DNA from: Isoptericola sediminis
Lineage (GTDB): Bacteria > Actinomycetota > Actinomycetes > Actinomycetales > Cellulomonadaceae
Reading direction: 5' to 3'
Length of the DNA stretch: 64,000 bases
Assembly (NCBI RefSeq): GCF_013085345.1
Contig: NZ_JABFAJ010000005.1
Coordinates: 41,358 to 105,357 of the forward strand
The translations under genes and the position numbers were made by a program. A model generated the notes under the pieces. The model was not told where the DNA came from, ran no database searches, and was given only the letters and a program-made list of their open reading frames with translations. Below, one piece after another: positions 1-7,918 of this stretch (positions are counted from its first letter, which is position 1; each line of letters opens with the position of its first letter).

Positions 1-1
1 G

Positions 2-274
2 CTAGACCTCGACCACTCGTACGCCTACGGGGACTCGCTGAACGACCTGCCGATGATGCGGTCCGTCGGCCACCCCTGCCCGATCAACCCCGACGTGCGT
101 CTGCGTCGGCACGCCAAGGAGGTCGGCTGGCCGATCCGCGAGTTCCGCGGTCGCGGTCAGCGGGTGGCGCACCGCGGCGTGCGGACCGCGTCGTGGGCAG
201 GCGCGGCCTGGGTCGCGGGCCTCGTGCTCCGGGCCGTGCAGCGTGCCATGCGCCGACGCGTCCGGGGCCGCTGA
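2..274 (+). CDS. HAD-family phosphatase, C-terminal fragment (5' end outside window)
   Basis: The open frame enters from the left edge and ends at TGA 272-274. The first visible residues contain YGDSLNDLPMM, the conserved acidic motif IV (GDxxxD type) of HAD-superfamily phosphatases that binds Mg2+. This is followed by a segment typical of HAD-IB (SerB-like) proteins with Asn-Pro-Asp, then a basic, Arg-rich tail of about 35 residues. Only about 90 residues are visible, so the substrate cannot be told. It converges on the bS22 gene, with a shared hairpin between them. Confidence 0.8.
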   Translation, partial: LDLDHSYAYGDSLNDLPMMRSVGHPCPINPDVRLRRHAKEVGWPIREFRGRGQRVAHRGVRTASWAGAAWVAGLVLRAVQRAMRRRVRGR

Positions 275-300
275 CCGGGGACGCCCCTCCCCACGGACGC

Positions 301-336
301 AGCGAGCCCGGCACCCCTGGGGGTACCGGGCTCGCT
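301..336. terminator. Bidirectional hairpin between convergent genes
   Basis: Arms 301-317 and 320-336 are a 17-bp inverted repeat with one mismatch, and a G-U pair closes that mismatch on the minus-strand transcript. The hairpin sits between the HAD gene (+) and the bS22 gene (-). No U-run follows on either strand, as is common for terminators in GC-rich actinobacteria. Confidence 0.7.
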
Positions 337-367
337 CAGCACGACCCGCCGGACGGCGGGCGGTGCC

Positions 368-466
368 TCACTTCTTGTTGCGACGCTGGTGGCGCGTCCT
401 GCGCAGCAGCTTGCGGTGCTTCTTCTTCGCCATGCGCTTGCGGCGCTTCTTGATGACGGAGCCCAT
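368..466 (-). CDS. Small ribosomal subunit protein bS22 (AURKAIP1/COX24-like), 32 aa
   Basis: This 32-residue protein is almost all Lys/Arg and begins MGSVIKKRRKRMAKKKHRK. It closely matches bS22, the tiny extra protein of the actinobacterial 30S subunit first seen in Mycobacterium ribosome structures (family knowledge). ATG at 466 is preceded by GAGG at good spacing, and the stop is at 368-370. It sits alone between a hairpin terminator and the divergent region before the deacetylase gene. Genes this short are often missed by gene callers, but the sequence is nearly invariant in the phylum, so I am confident. Confidence 0.93.
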   Translation of the reverse strand: MGSVIKKRRKRMAKKKHRKLLRRTRHQRRNKK

Positions 467-638
467 GAGGTCCTCACAATGCTGATCGGTGGTCGGACGG
501 CGTTGGCACCGGCGCCCGTGAGCCCGGGCGCAGCCGACCAACGCGAGAAAAGTCCGTCCATCAGAATACCCGATGACGGCCGGTGCCTCGGGCCACGGCG
601 GCGTGCGCCGGGTCACCCCGGCCGCGGGACCTGCCCGG

Positions 639-1814
639 TCAGTCCAGGAAGGGGTCGAGGCCGAACTCGGGGAAGACGTGGCGGCGCGTGGCGAGCACGG
701 CCCGGTCCGTCGGGTCCGACGGGTCGTAGCCGGACGACCACGGTCGCCAGGTGACCGGTCCGCGGCCCAGCGTCCTGGCCGCGGGCAGCCCGGACATCTC
801 CTCCGCCGCCTCCCGCCACGCTGCCGGCAGCGGCATCCCCGTCTCCAGCGGGACGTGCGCCGCCTCGGCCACCAGCGCCGCCCACACCAGCGGCACCACG
901 TCGACGACGGCGTACCCTCCGCCGCCGAGGGCCACCCAGCGACCCTCGCAGAGCTCGTGCGCCAGCTCGTGCAGCCAGCGGGCCGCGGTCTTCTGCGCGT
1001 GCACGCCGACGGAGAGGTCGGCGAGCGGGTCGTTGCCGTGGGCGTCGGCACCGTGCTGGGACACGATGGCGTCGGGGGCGAACTCCCGCAGCACGGTCGG
1101 CAGCACCGCGTCGACGGCGCGCAGCCATCCGGCGGAGTCCGTCCGCGGCGGGAGCGCGACGTTGACCGCGGTGCAGTGGTTCAGCCCGGCACCGGTGTCC
1201 GCCGGGTCGCCCGTGCCGGGGAACAACGTCCGGCCGTCCTGGTGGACGGAGAAGGTCAGCACCCGCGGCTCGTCCCAGAAGATCGCCTCGACGCCGTCGC
1301 CGTGGTGGGCGTCGAGGTCGACGTACGCGACCCGCTCCGCCCCGCTGTCCAGCAACCGCTGCACGGCGGCGGCGGCGTCGTTGTAGACGCAGAACCCCGA
1401 CGCCGCGTCCCGGCGGGCGTGGTGCATGCCGCCGGCGATGTTGATCCCGTGCTGCGCCCGTCCCGACCAGACGGCGTCCGCGGCGGCGACCGAGGCCCCC
1501 ACGAGCCGGGCCGCGGCCTCGTGCATGGCGGGGAACACGGGGTCGTCCTCCGTCCCGAGCCCCCGGGCGACGTCGGGCTCCCCCGTGGTCGCCGCGCGGC
1601 GCACCGCGGCGACGTAGTCGGCGTCGTGCACGGTCTCGAGCAGCTCGTCCGGCGCGCAGACCGGGTCGACCACCTCCAGCCCGGGTTCGCCGAGCAGCCC
1701 GAGCTCGGTGATCAGGCGCATCGTCAGGGCGAGCCGCGCCGGCGCCATGGGATGCCCGAGCCCGAAGTCGTAGCGCAGCAGCTCGGGACTCCACAGCAGC
1801 TGGGCGACCGACAT
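639..1814 (-). CDS. acuC: AcuC-type acetoin utilization / histone-deacetylase-fold protein
   Basis: The 391-aa protein belongs to the arginase/deacetylase fold of class I/II histone deacetylases. Visible hallmarks are the GGMHHA pair (His131-132), the zinc-binding YVDLDAHHGDG (Asp168, His170) and a later QHGADAHGND with the third ligand. AcuC-family enzymes remove acetyl groups from protein lysines such as acetyl-CoA synthetase. I chose ATG 1814, with GGCGGG just upstream, over an in-frame TTG at 1832. It is divergent from trkH with about 70 bp between them. The exact substrate is inferred only. Confidence 0.9.
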   Translation of the reverse strand: MSVAQLLWSPELLRYDFGLGHPMAPARLALTMRLITELGLLGEPGLEVVDPVCAPDELLETVHDADYVAAVRRAATTGEPDVARGLGTEDDPVFPAMHEAAARLVGASVAAADAVWSGRAQHGINIAGGMHHARRDAASGFCVYNDAAAAVQRLLDSGAERVAYVDLDAHHGDGVEAIFWDEPRVLTFSVHQDGRTLFPGTGDPADTGAGLNHCTAVNVALPPRTDSAGWLRAVDAVLPTVLREFAPDAIVSQHGADAHGNDPLADLSVGVHAQKTAARWLHELAHELCEGRWVALGGGGYAVVDVVPLVWAALVAEAAHVPLETGMPLPAAWREAAEEMSGLPAARTLGRGPVTWRPWSSGYDPSDPTDRAVLATRRHVFPEFGLDPFLD

Positions 1815-1885
1815 CCCGCCACGGTAGCCCAAGCCGTGGCAGGCTGGGCGGCGACCAGTGCGGACGACGAGGGAGGGCGCGGCCG

Positions 1886-3280
1886 GTGGCCCGATCGGTG
1901 CAGGACCGCGCCTCGATGCTGCGCGAGTGGGTGGACCGCACGGCCCGGGAGTACCCGGCCCGGCTGGCGATGACGGTGTTCGCCGCCGTCATCACGCTCT
2001 TCACGCTCCTGCTGCTGCCGCCCTGGGCGACGGCCACGGACACGGGCGCCCGGTTCGTCGACGCCCTGTTCACCGCGACGTCCGCCGTGTGCATCACCGG
2101 CCTGGTCGTCGTCGACACGGCCGAGTACTGGTCGGAGTACGGCCGCGCGGTCATCCTGCTCGGCATCAAGGTCGGCGGGCTGGGCGTCATGACGATCGCG
2201 TCCCTGCTGGGGATCGCCGTCTCCCGGCGCATCGGACTGACCCAGAAGCTGCTCACCGCCTCGGAGACGAAGACCGGGACGACGCGGTTGGGCGAGGTCG
2301 GCTCCCTGATCCGGCTGATCATCGTGGTCTCCACCTCGATCGAGCTGACGATCGCCCTCATCCTCCTCCCCCGGTTCCTCGCGCTCGACGAGAGTCTCGG
2401 GCTGGCGCTGTGGCACTCGACCTTCTACGGCATCTCGGCGTTCAACAACGCCGGGTTCGTGCCCACCGTGGACGGTCTGCTGCCGTACGCCTCGGACTGG
2501 CTGGTCATCATCCCCGTCGTCCTGGGCGTGTTCATCGGCGCCCTGGGCTTCCCCGTGATGCTGAACCTGCTGCAGGCGCGCCGGCACGGGCGCCGGTTCC
2601 TGCGGCACCTCTCGCTGCACACCAAGCTGACGATCACGACCAGCGTCGCGCTGCTCGTGGCGGGTCTGGTGATCATCGGCGCGATGGAGTGGGCGAACCC
2701 GGAGACGCTCGGCGGCCAGGACCTGAGCACGAAGTTCCTCTCGGCCCTCATGGCCTCCGTCATGCCACGGTCCGGCGGGTTCAACACGTTCGACGTCGGC
2801 GCCATGCGGGCGGAGTCCTGGCTCGTCACCGACGCCCTGATGTTCGTCGGCGGCGGGTCGGCCTCCACCGCCGGTGGCATCAAGGTCACCACGTTGGCCG
2901 TCATGCTGCTCGCGATCGTCGCGGAGGCACGCGGTGACCGGGACGTCGACGTGTTCGGCCGGCGCATCCCCCGGGACACGCTGCGGCTGTCGATCGCCGT
3001 GGTCTTCATCGGCGCCACGATGGTGCTGGTCTCCTGCATCGCCCTGGTCCGGATCACCGACTTCTCCCTGTCGCAGATCCTGTTCGAGGTCATCTCCGCG
3101 TTCGCGACGGTGGGGCTCTCGACGGGGATCACCGGCGACCTGCCCGACGGCGGGAAGTACTGGTTGAGCGCCCTGATGTACCTGGGGCGCGTCGGCACCA
3201 TCTCCGTGCTCGGCGCCCTGGCCCTGCGGGACCGGCGCCGCGTCATACGCTTCCCCGAGGAGCGCCCCATCATCGGCTGA
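1886..3280 (+). CDS. trkH: TrkH/KtrB-type potassium uptake channel subunit
   Basis: This 464-aa polytopic membrane protein has the four pore loops of the TrkH/KtrB family, each with its filter glycine: CITGL, FNNAGF, PRSGGFNTFD and GLSTGIT, at roughly even spacing. It takes up K+ through the membrane, gated by a cytoplasmic RCK ring. GTG 1886 is preceded by GGGAGGG at about 8 nt; ATG 1919 is an alternative. The RCK partner starts 62 bp downstream on the same strand, which fits a two-gene K+ uptake operon. Confidence 0.93.
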   Translation: MARSVQDRASMLREWVDRTAREYPARLAMTVFAAVITLFTLLLLPPWATATDTGARFVDALFTATSAVCITGLVVVDTAEYWSEYGRAVILLGIKVGGLGVMTIASLLGIAVSRRIGLTQKLLTASETKTGTTRLGEVGSLIRLIIVVSTSIELTIALILLPRFLALDESLGLALWHSTFYGISAFNNAGFVPTVDGLLPYASDWLVIIPVVLGVFIGALGFPVMLNLLQARRHGRRFLRHLSLHTKLTITTSVALLVAGLVIIGAMEWANPETLGGQDLSTKFLSALMASVMPRSGGFNTFDVGAMRAESWLVTDALMFVGGGSASTAGGIKVTTLAVMLLAIVAEARGDRDVDVFGRRIPRDTLRLSIAVVFIGATMVLVSCIALVRITDFSLSQILFEVISAFATVGLSTGITGDLPDGGKYWLSALMYLGRVGTISVLGALALRDRRRVIRFPEERPIIG

Positions 3281-3342
3281 CGACCCGCGCGCCAGACGGC
3301 AGCGGCGCGTCGCCGACACCACCGACCGACCGGAGGAGAACC

Positions 3343-4011
3343 GTGGCAGAGAAGAAGGACGAGCGGGACGCCGGCGTGCTCGTCATCGGCCTGGGCCGGT
3401 TCGGGTCGTCCCTGGCGGAGACGCTGGACCGGCTCGGCCAGGACGTGCTCGCGGTCGAGACCGACGACCGCCTCGTCAACCAGTGGTCCGGCCGCCTGCC
3501 GCTGGTGCAGGCGGACGCGTCCAACCCGGAGGCCCTGGAGCAGCTCGGCGCCCAGGAGTTCGGCGTGGCGGTGGTGGGGGTGGGGACCGAGCTCGAGGCC
3601 TCGGTGCTCATCACCGGCAACCTCGTCGACCTCGGCACCCCCCAGATCTGGGCCAAGGCGGTCTCGGCCGAGCACGGGCGCATCCTGACGCGGATCGGCG
3701 CCCACCACGTCGTGTACCCCGAGTCCGACGCCGGCTCGCGGGTCGCCCACCTCGTCAGCGGCAAGATGCTGGACTACATCGAGGTCGAGGACGGCTTCAC
3801 GATCGTCAAGATGCGCCCCCCGCGCGAGATGCAGGGGTTCACGCTCGCCCAGTCGGACATCCGCAAGAAGTACGGCATCACCGTGATCGGCGTGAAGTCG
3901 CCCGGCATCGAGTTCACCTACGCCACTCCCGAGACCCGCGTCAGCGCGAACGACCTGCTGGTCTGCTCGGGACACGCGGACCTGCTGGAGCGCTTCTCGG
4001 CGAGGCCGTGA
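3343..4011 (+). CDS. trkA: TrkA/KtrA RCK regulatory subunit
   Basis: The 222-aa cytoplasmic protein has an N-terminal Rossmann fold (VIGLGRFGSSLAE, residues ~10-22) for NAD/ATP binding, followed by the C-terminal RCK_C half. Such subunits form an octameric ring that gates TrkH/KtrB. GTG 3343 has a strong GGAGGAG site a few bases upstream. The stop overlaps the start of the next gene (GTGA), so the small kinase is probably translationally coupled to K+ uptake. Confidence 0.93.
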   Translation: MAEKKDERDAGVLVIGLGRFGSSLAETLDRLGQDVLAVETDDRLVNQWSGRLPLVQADASNPEALEQLGAQEFGVAVVGVGTELEASVLITGNLVDLGTPQIWAKAVSAEHGRILTRIGAHHVVYPESDAGSRVAHLVSGKMLDYIEVEDGFTIVKMRPPREMQGFTLAQSDIRKKYGITVIGVKSPGIEFTYATPETRVSANDLLVCSGHADLLERFSARP

Positions 4012-4532
4012 GCACGGACCGGGGGCTCACCCCGGCACCGTCGTCGCCGTCGGTGGTCCTCGTCTGCGGTCCGGCCGGTGCGGGCAAGTCGACGCATGCC
4101 CGGCGCCTGGCGGACGACGGCTACGCGGTGCTGTCGTTCGACGCCGAGGCCTGGCGGCGCGGGCTGCGCGATCACCCGGTGGACGCCGAGGACGCGGCCA
4201 CCGTCCACGCCCACCTGCAGCGGGAGCTGCTGCGGCACGTCGCCGCCGGGGACCGCGTCGTCGTGGACTCGTCGTTCTGGTCCCGGTCGTCCCGGGACGC
4301 GTACCGCGACCTGCTGCGCCCGCACGGCGTCGAGCCCGTGGTGCACCTGCTGGACACCCCGCGGGAGGTCGTGCTGGAGCGGCTGGCCGCCCGCCGGCAC
4401 CGCGGACCCGACGACGTCGTCGTGCCCCGGGAGCGCGCGGAGGCCTACCTCGACGGTTTCCAGGTCCCCACCCCGGACGAAGGACCCCTCGTCGTGCTCG
4501 ACGGACGTGACCGCGGAGGCGTCGTGGAGTAG
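4008..4532 (+). CDS. P-loop ATP-binding protein / small-molecule kinase-like
   Basis: This 174-aa protein has a Walker A GPAGAGKST near the N-terminus and a DSSFWSR segment typical of the zeta-toxin / chloramphenicol-phosphotransferase-like AAA_33 kinases. A later region is rich in Arg that could form the lid. Homologues are usually annotated as ATP-binding protein; the substrate is unknown. GTG 4008 overlaps the trkA stop by 4 bp. There is no cognate antitoxin-like neighbour, so I do not call it a toxin. Confidence 0.75.
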   Translation: MSTDRGLTPAPSSPSVVLVCGPAGAGKSTHARRLADDGYAVLSFDAEAWRRGLRDHPVDAEDAATVHAHLQRELLRHVAAGDRVVVDSSFWSRSSRDAYRDLLRPHGVEPVVHLLDTPREVVLERLAARRHRGPDDVVVPRERAEAYLDGFQVPTPDEGPLVVLDGRDRGGVVE

Positions 4533-4563
4533 GCTCCGAATAATTCCTCAGCCGAGGAATTAT
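4507..4563 (+). promoter_or_regulatory. Promoter plus perfect palindromic operator for the ABC exporter operon
   Basis: GTGACC (4507-4512) and TAGGCT (4530-4535) are spaced by 17 bp and look like -35/-10 boxes; the -10 overlaps the stop of the preceding kinase gene. Directly after it lies a perfect inverted repeat: arm ATAATTCCTC (4540-4549), 4-nt spacer, and the reverse complement at 4554-4563. It covers the expected start point, which suits repression. The likeliest binder is the TetR regulator encoded at the far end of this operon (inference). Confidence 0.75.
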
Positions 4564-4586
4564 GACCACGGACCGAGGGAGCCGCC

Positions 4587-5645
4587 GTGCGCGCCATGAT
4601 CGTCAAGGAGTTCCGCGAGCTGCGGCGCGACCACCGCACCGTCGCGATGCTCGTCGCCCTGCCCCTGCTGATGCTGGTGATCTTCGGGTACGCCGCGAAC
4701 TTCACCGTCGACGAGCTGAAGGTCGCCGTCGTCGGCGACCAGGCGGACCAGGTGCAGCAGCTCGTCGCGGAGGCGCCACAGGACGCACCGACCACCCTCG
4801 ACCTCACCGACGTCGACGCGGAGGCGGGGTCCGGCCAGGCACGCGACATGCTCCGCGACGACGAGGTCGACGTCGCGATCCTCAGCGGGGACGCCTCGGA
4901 CGCCGCCGGCGGCCGCCCGACCGTCCTCGTCGACGGCTCCAACCTCTTCGCCGCCCAGAGCGCCTCGGTCCTCGTGGCCCAGCTCGGCGACCGCGTCGAC
5001 TCGGAGATCCTGTACAACCCGGACCTCGAGACCTCCTGGGTGATGGTCCCGGCGATCATCGGCCTGATCCTGACCTTCATCGGCACGATCATCACCAGCA
5101 TCGGGCTGGTCCGTGAACGCGAGGCCGGCACGCTCGAGCAGCTCGCCGTCATGCCGCTGTCCCCCACGTCGGTCGTGCTGGGGAAGATCTCCCCGTACTT
5201 CCTCCTCGCGTGCTTCGACATGGTGCTCGTGACCCTGCTCGGTGTGTGGCTGTTCGGCGTCCCGTTCCGGGGGTCCGCGCTGCTCTTCGGCATCGGCGCG
5301 GCGATCTTCCTGTTCGCCGTCCTCGGGATCGGGGTGCTCATCTCGACCGTCTCTCAGACCACCGGCCAGGCCGTCCAGGTCGCGCTGATGACGATGCTGC
5401 CGCAGATCCTGCTGTCCGGGATGATCTTCCCGCTGGACGCCATGGCCGCCGGCGTCCGCTGGATCGGCTACCTGCTGCCGCTGACGTGGTTCGTCAAGCT
5501 CTCCCAGGGCGTCATGCTGCGCGGGGCCGGCTGGGAGTCCATGTGGCTGCCGGTCGTCGTCCTCACCGCGATGGCGGTCCTCGTCTTCGGCGTCGCCGTG
5601 GTCCGGCTGCGCCGGGACATCGCACCGGCCCGCGGGGCCCGCTGA
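4587..5645 (+). CDS. ABC-2 type permease (multidrug/YhhJ-like exporter subunit)
   Basis: The 352-aa protein has the ABC-2 layout: one N-terminal membrane helix, a ~130-residue extracytoplasmic domain rich in Asp/Val, then five or so hydrophobic helices from residue ~150 to the end. It starts at GTG 4587 with GAGGGA upstream; ATG 4596 is an alternative. Its stop overlaps the ATG of the first ATPase gene (TGATG). With the two ATPases it should form an efflux pump, probably for a lipophilic drug or lipid; the substrate is not visible. Confidence 0.88.
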   Translation: MRAMIVKEFRELRRDHRTVAMLVALPLLMLVIFGYAANFTVDELKVAVVGDQADQVQQLVAEAPQDAPTTLDLTDVDAEAGSGQARDMLRDDEVDVAILSGDASDAAGGRPTVLVDGSNLFAAQSASVLVAQLGDRVDSEILYNPDLETSWVMVPAIIGLILTFIGTIITSIGLVREREAGTLEQLAVMPLSPTSVVLGKISPYFLLACFDMVLVTLLGVWLFGVPFRGSALLFGIGAAIFLFAVLGIGVLISTVSQTTGQAVQVALMTMLPQILLSGMIFPLDAMAAGVRWIGYLLPLTWFVKLSQGVMLRGAGWESMWLPVVVLTAMAVLVFGVAVVRLRRDIAPARGAR

Positions 5646-6460
5646 TGTACGGCGCACGCGACCTCACCGTGGAGCTCGGCGGCGCGACCGCGCTGTCCGA
5701 CGTGAGCGTCGCCGTCCCGTCCGGCGAGGTGACCGCCGTCGTCGGCGGGGACGGGGCCGGCAAGACGACCCTGCTGCGGGCCCTGCTCGGACGCGTCGCC
5801 GCCGTGCGCGGCACCGTGGACGTCCCGCCCGCCCCGCGCATCGGCCACGAACCCTTCACGTCCGGGGTGTGGCCGACCCTGACCGTCCGCGAGAACGTCG
5901 AGTTCGTCGGCTCGGCGTACGGGATGTCCGCCGCCGGGATCCGGACCCGCGCCGCCGACCTGCTGGCGACCGCGGGCCTCGACGACGTCCGGGACCGGCT
6001 CGGACGCGACCTGTCCGGGGGCATGCGTCAGAAGCTCGGGTTCTGCCTGGCGATGCTGCACACCCCCGACCTGCTGCTGCTCGACGAGCCCTCGACCGGT
6101 GTCGACCCCGTCAGCCGGGTCGAGCTGTGGCGGCTCATCACCCAGGCGGCACGGAGCGGCGCCGCCGTGCTGATGACGACGACCTACCTCGACGAGGCCG
6201 AGCGGGCCGCGACGGTCGTCGCCCTGCAGGACGGGCAGGTGCTCGCCACCGGCAGACCGACGGACGTCGTCGGCACCGTGCCGGGGACGGTGTCCGTCGG
6301 CGACGACCCACCCGGCGGCCACGACCGGACGTGGCGCCGCGGTCGGTCGTTCCACACCTGGACGCCCGACGGCGCGACGGCCCCGGGCCGCCCGGTCACG
6401 CCCGACCTCGAGGACACCCTGATCGCGCTCACGCTCGCCCGCCAGGAGGAGACCCGATGA
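5645..6460 (+). CDS. ABC transporter ATPase 1 (intact signature, lost Q- and H-loop residues)
   Basis: This 271-aa nucleotide-binding subunit has Walker A GGDGAGKT (34-41), LSGGM signature (123-127) and Walker B LLLLDE with Glu148. Two catalytic loop residues are missing: the Q-loop Gln position reads Phe71 (context IGHEPF), and the H-loop His is Thr180 (TTTYLDE where TTHYLDE is usual). The neighbouring ATPase has the opposite pattern, so the pair likely works as a heterodimer with one active site. Its start overlaps the permease stop and its stop overlaps the next start. Confidence 0.88.
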   Translation: MYGARDLTVELGGATALSDVSVAVPSGEVTAVVGGDGAGKTTLLRALLGRVAAVRGTVDVPPAPRIGHEPFTSGVWPTLTVRENVEFVGSAYGMSAAGIRTRAADLLATAGLDDVRDRLGRDLSGGMRQKLGFCLAMLHTPDLLLLDEPSTGVDPVSRVELWRLITQAARSGAAVLMTTTYLDEAERAATVVALQDGQVLATGRPTDVVGTVPGTVSVGDDPPGGHDRTWRRGRSFHTWTPDGATAPGRPVTPDLEDTLIALTLARQEETR

Positions 6461-7335
6461 CCACCCTGGTCCACGCCGACGGCGTCACCAAGCGGTTCGG
6501 CGCGTTCGCCGCCGTCGAGGACATGTCCCTCGACGTGCACCCCGGGGAGATCGTGGGCCTGCTCGGCTCCAACGGGGCCGGCAAGACGACGCTGCTGCGC
6601 GTGCTGCTCGGGCTCGAGGCGGCGGACGTCGGCCACGTCGAGGTGTTCGGCGACCCGCCCGCCGACGCCGACCGCCACGCGCTCGGGTACGTGCCCCAGG
6701 GACTGGGCCTGTCCCAGGCGCTCAGCGTCCGGCAGAACGTCGACTTCGTCGCCGCGGCCTTCTCCGTGCGGCACGCCCCGGCGCTGCCGACCACCCTGGC
6801 CGCCGTCGCCGACCAGCCCGTGGGGCGCATCGGGCTGGGCCGGCAGCGCCAGCTCGCCTTCTACTGCGCCCTGCTGCACTCCCCCCGTCTGCTCGTCCTC
6901 GACGAACCGACGTCCGGCGTCGACCCGCTCGCCCGGGCACGGCTGTGGGACACGATCCACGCGCAGGCCGAGGCCGGTGCCGGTGTGCTCGTCACGACGC
7001 ACTACATGCAGGAGGCCGAGCAGTGCGACCGCCTGGTGATCATGTCGCGGGGCCGCGGCGTGGCCCGTGGGGCGGTCGGGGACATCACCGCGACCTCGCG
7101 CACCGCCGTCGTGCACACCGAGGAGTGGTCCGCGGCCTTCGCCGCCCTGGACGAGGCGGGTCTGCCGGTGACCCTCGCCGGCCGCACCAGCCGCGTCGCC
7201 GGGACGGCGCCCGAGCGCGTGCGCGCGGCCCTCGATGCCGACGGCGTGCCGGCCGACGTCGAGGAGGAGGCCGCCACGCTGGAGGAGACGATGGTGCTCA
7301 TCGAGCAGTCGTCACGTCACCCAGGTCCCCGGTGA
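6457..7335 (+). CDS. ABC transporter ATPase 2 (intact catalytic loops, degenerate signature)
   Basis: This 292-aa ATPase has Walker A GSNGAGKT (37-44), Q-loop Gln81, Walker B with Glu150 and H-loop His182 (TTHY). The ABC signature where LSGGQ belongs reads IGLGRQ (125-130). Its full set of catalytic residues would pair with the LSGGM of ATPase 1. The ATG overlaps the ATPase 1 stop (ATGA). The 3' end overlaps the convergent TetR gene by 38 bp. The last ~80 residues form an accessory domain without a recognisable motif. Confidence 0.88.
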   Translation: MTTLVHADGVTKRFGAFAAVEDMSLDVHPGEIVGLLGSNGAGKTTLLRVLLGLEAADVGHVEVFGDPPADADRHALGYVPQGLGLSQALSVRQNVDFVAAAFSVRHAPALPTTLAAVADQPVGRIGLGRQRQLAFYCALLHSPRLLVLDEPTSGVDPLARARLWDTIHAQAEAGAGVLVTTHYMQEAEQCDRLVIMSRGRGVARGAVGDITATSRTAVVHTEEWSAAFAALDEAGLPVTLAGRTSRVAGTAPERVRAALDADGVPADVEEEAATLEETMVLIEQSSRHPGPR

Positions 7336-7912
7336 GGTAGCGCTGCAGGGTGGGGCCCACCAGCGTGGCGAGCTCGTCCGCCGACGCCGAGGCCAACGGT
7401 TCGACCCCGACCACGTAGCGGATCATCATCAGCCCGGCCACCTGGGAGCCGGCCAGGGACGCGCGCAGCTCCGCATCGGCGACACCCAGCCGCTGCACGA
7501 GAGGGCCGAGGACCTCCACCCCCAGGAAGCGTTGCAGGAGGTTCCGCAGCCCCGGGTCGGCCATGATGGCCGGGACGACGACACGGACCGTCGCGCCGCC
7601 GTCCGCGTCCCACGTCCGCACGACCGCCCGCACGAGCCGCTCCCCCATGTCCTCGACGGGGCCGTCGGCGGCGGACCGGGTGACGGCCGACGGGTCGATG
7701 TCGGTCAGGCCCAGCGTGGCGGCGAGCAGCTCGGTCTTGCCGGCGAACCAGTGCCGCACGGTGCCCGGGTCGACGCCGGCCCGCCGGGCCACGCCCCGCA
7801 GGGACACGGCCTCGTAGCCCCGCTCGTCGAACTCCGCCCGGGCGGCCTCCAGCACCGCCCCGCGCGTGCTCTGGCCCGCTGGGCGGCGTCCTCGACGCGA
7901 CGGGTCGGACAT
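7298..7912 (-). CDS. TetR-family repressor, likely controls the ABC exporter
   Basis: The 204-aa protein has an N-terminal TetR helix-turn-helix (residues ~15-60, with SLRGVARRAGVDPGTVRHWF) and a C-terminal all-helical ligand domain of the type seen in drug-responsive actinobacterial TetRs. ATG 7912 lies 6 bp after the proC stop, so it may be co-transcribed with proC. Its 3' end overlaps the convergent ATPase gene. The perfect palindrome at 4540-4563 is its most likely operator (inference from position). Confidence 0.88.
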   Translation of the reverse strand: MSDPSRRGRRPAGQSTRGAVLEAARAEFDERGYEAVSLRGVARRAGVDPGTVRHWFAGKTELLAATLGLTDIDPSAVTRSAADGPVEDMGERLVRAVVRTWDADGGATVRVVVPAIMADPGLRNLLQRFLGVEVLGPLVQRLGVADAELRASLAGSQVAGLMMIRYVVGVEPLASASADELATLVGPTLQRYLTGDLGDVTTAR

Positions 7913-7918
7913 CTGCGG

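Noticed and set aside
613..2361. Long open frame on the minus strand over acuC and trkH
   Set aside because: Arg/Gly/Ala-rich shadow of two well-supported genes; no recognisable motif.
4008..4532. Zeta-toxin-like kinase as part of a toxin-antitoxin pair
   Set aside because: No antitoxin gene nearby; the start overlaps trkA, which fits a housekeeping small-molecule kinase.
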